A stretch of DNA of 14,909 nt. Source: a bacterium (GTDB taxonomy: Bacteria > Blakebacterota > Blakebacteria > Blakebacterales > Blakebacteraceae). The notes under the pieces were generated by a model, which made no database searches, was not told where the DNA came from, and saw only the letters and a list, made by a program, of their open reading frames with translations. Location of the stretch: positions 1 to 14,909 of the forward strand of contig JALGVQ010000059.1 of assembly GCA_025774615.1 (NCBI GenBank), written 5' to 3'. Below, piece after piece: positions 14,445 to 14,909 of the stretch; position 1 is the stretch's first letter, and every line of letters starts with the position of its first letter. Made by a program: the position numbers and the translations under genes.

Positions 14445-14909
14445 AACAGTGTCAGCCGAAATCTGAAACCGGGTCGGAAGAACAGGTGGCCGGGATCGTC
14501 ATCCAGGTCCCACCTGGTGAGGATTTCGAGGCGGGTGAATTCCAGCGCGATGGCGGGACCACTCCCGGGTGTCGATCTGATCCGGAATCCGATGTCCGAT
14601 GTCACCAGCCAGCCGGTATGGCCGGTGGTATCGAGCGGTGAAGCAGGCTGGGGCGCACCGATAGTACCGGAATAGACCAACCGCTCACGCTGGTTCGTGA
14701 CACCGAGGAAGAATCCTGTCTCGACGGTGGCGGTAGGAGTTCTCATGACCTGGATGAGTCCTCCCAGCGAGAACGTGAACGAGGAGACCTTCAGGACTGG
14801 CCCTGGCATGATTCCGGATGTCTGTCCTCCGGATGCAGATCGGCGCCAGGGACAGTAATCAGCGATGAAAACGAACTGACCGGCCTCCGAGCCGGGGAAT
14901 ACGACCTGT
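14420..14909 (-). CDS. Probable outer-membrane beta-barrel protein, C-terminal part (partial)
   Basis: On the minus strand a frame is open from the window edge (14909) to TGA at 14422-14420, giving at least 162 residues. An internal ATG at 14809 is not a convincing start, because coding-like sequence (FVFIADYCPW) continues upstream of it. The protein shows alternating hydrophobic/polar strands typical of a barrel: VSSFTFSLGGLIQV, ATVETGFFLGVTN, GWLVTSDIGFRIR, PAIALEFTRLEI, and the last strand HLFFRPGFRFRLTLFY. Most barrel proteins end in an aromatic residue; here a short PLPSRR tail follows, which is unusual but tolerated. No family can be named. It is the only minus-strand gene and marks the end of the plus-strand unit. 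Confidence is moderate for the gene and lower for the barrel call. Confidence 0.6.
   Translation of the reverse strand, partial: QVVFPGSEAGQFVFIADYCPWRRSASGGQTSGIMPGPVLKVSSFTFSLGGLIQVMRTPTATVETGFFLGVTNQRERLVYSGTIGAPQPASPLDTTGHTGWLVTSDIGFRIRSTPGSGPAIALEFTRLEILTRWDLDDDPGHLFFRPGFRFRLTLFYPLPSRR

Noticed and set aside
14431-14459. TCGGC/GCCGA pairing as a terminator of the operon
   Set aside because: The stem has only 5 bp with a 19-nt loop and no U-run follows.

Overview
This is a dense, almost entirely plus-strand run of bacterial housekeeping genes. It reads as one transcription unit from the window start to about 14444, with no intergenic gap above about 60 bases and several stop/start overlaps. 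The order is: a tail that fits nusA, an L7Ae/YlxQ-like protein, infB, ylxP (DUF503), rbfA, nrnA, truB, ribF, rpsO, pnp, an M16 peptidase and dut. This is the widely conserved translation / RNA-maturation cluster. No tRNA, rRNA, CRISPR array or insertion sequence was seen.

After dut (from 10911) the unit continues into less ordinary genes. The first is a 704-residue ExeA/GspA-type AAA+ ATPase with a Glu/Gln-rich tract, two zinc-ribbon-like Cys4 motifs and a C-terminal segment resembling a PH-like fold. The second is an exported thioredoxin-fold protein whose first active-site cysteine is replaced by an in-frame TGA (13223-13225). The frame reads straight through into U-P-H-C and the rest of the fold. 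A perfect 7-bp stem with a TGGA loop lies 9 nt downstream, as expected for a bacterial SECIS element. I read this as a selenoprotein. Its HEAT-like C-terminal part ends early at 14089 and seems to continue in another frame to 14444, which suggests a frameshift or a base error.

The last 490 bases hold a minus-strand gene open to the window edge, probably the C-terminal part of an outer-membrane beta-barrel. It overlaps the plus-strand unit tail to tail by 25 bp.

Organism: a bacterium of moderately high GC (estimated by eye). The signal peptide and the probable beta-barrel suggest a two-membrane cell envelope. TGA is a normal stop in most genes here, so the code is standard and Sec insertion would be local. 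The lineage cannot be fixed from the sequence alone. An uncultivated FCB-like or related phylum (for example Krumholzibacteriota or Eisenbacteria-like) is a guess.

How the genes fit together: IF-2, RbfA, S15, TruB and the L7Ae-like protein serve ribosome assembly, initiation and RNA modification. PNPase and NrnA degrade RNA to oligomers and then to nucleotides. RibF makes FMN/FAD and Dut removes dUTP. The ATPase and the selenoprotein are the accessory part, and their function is unknown.
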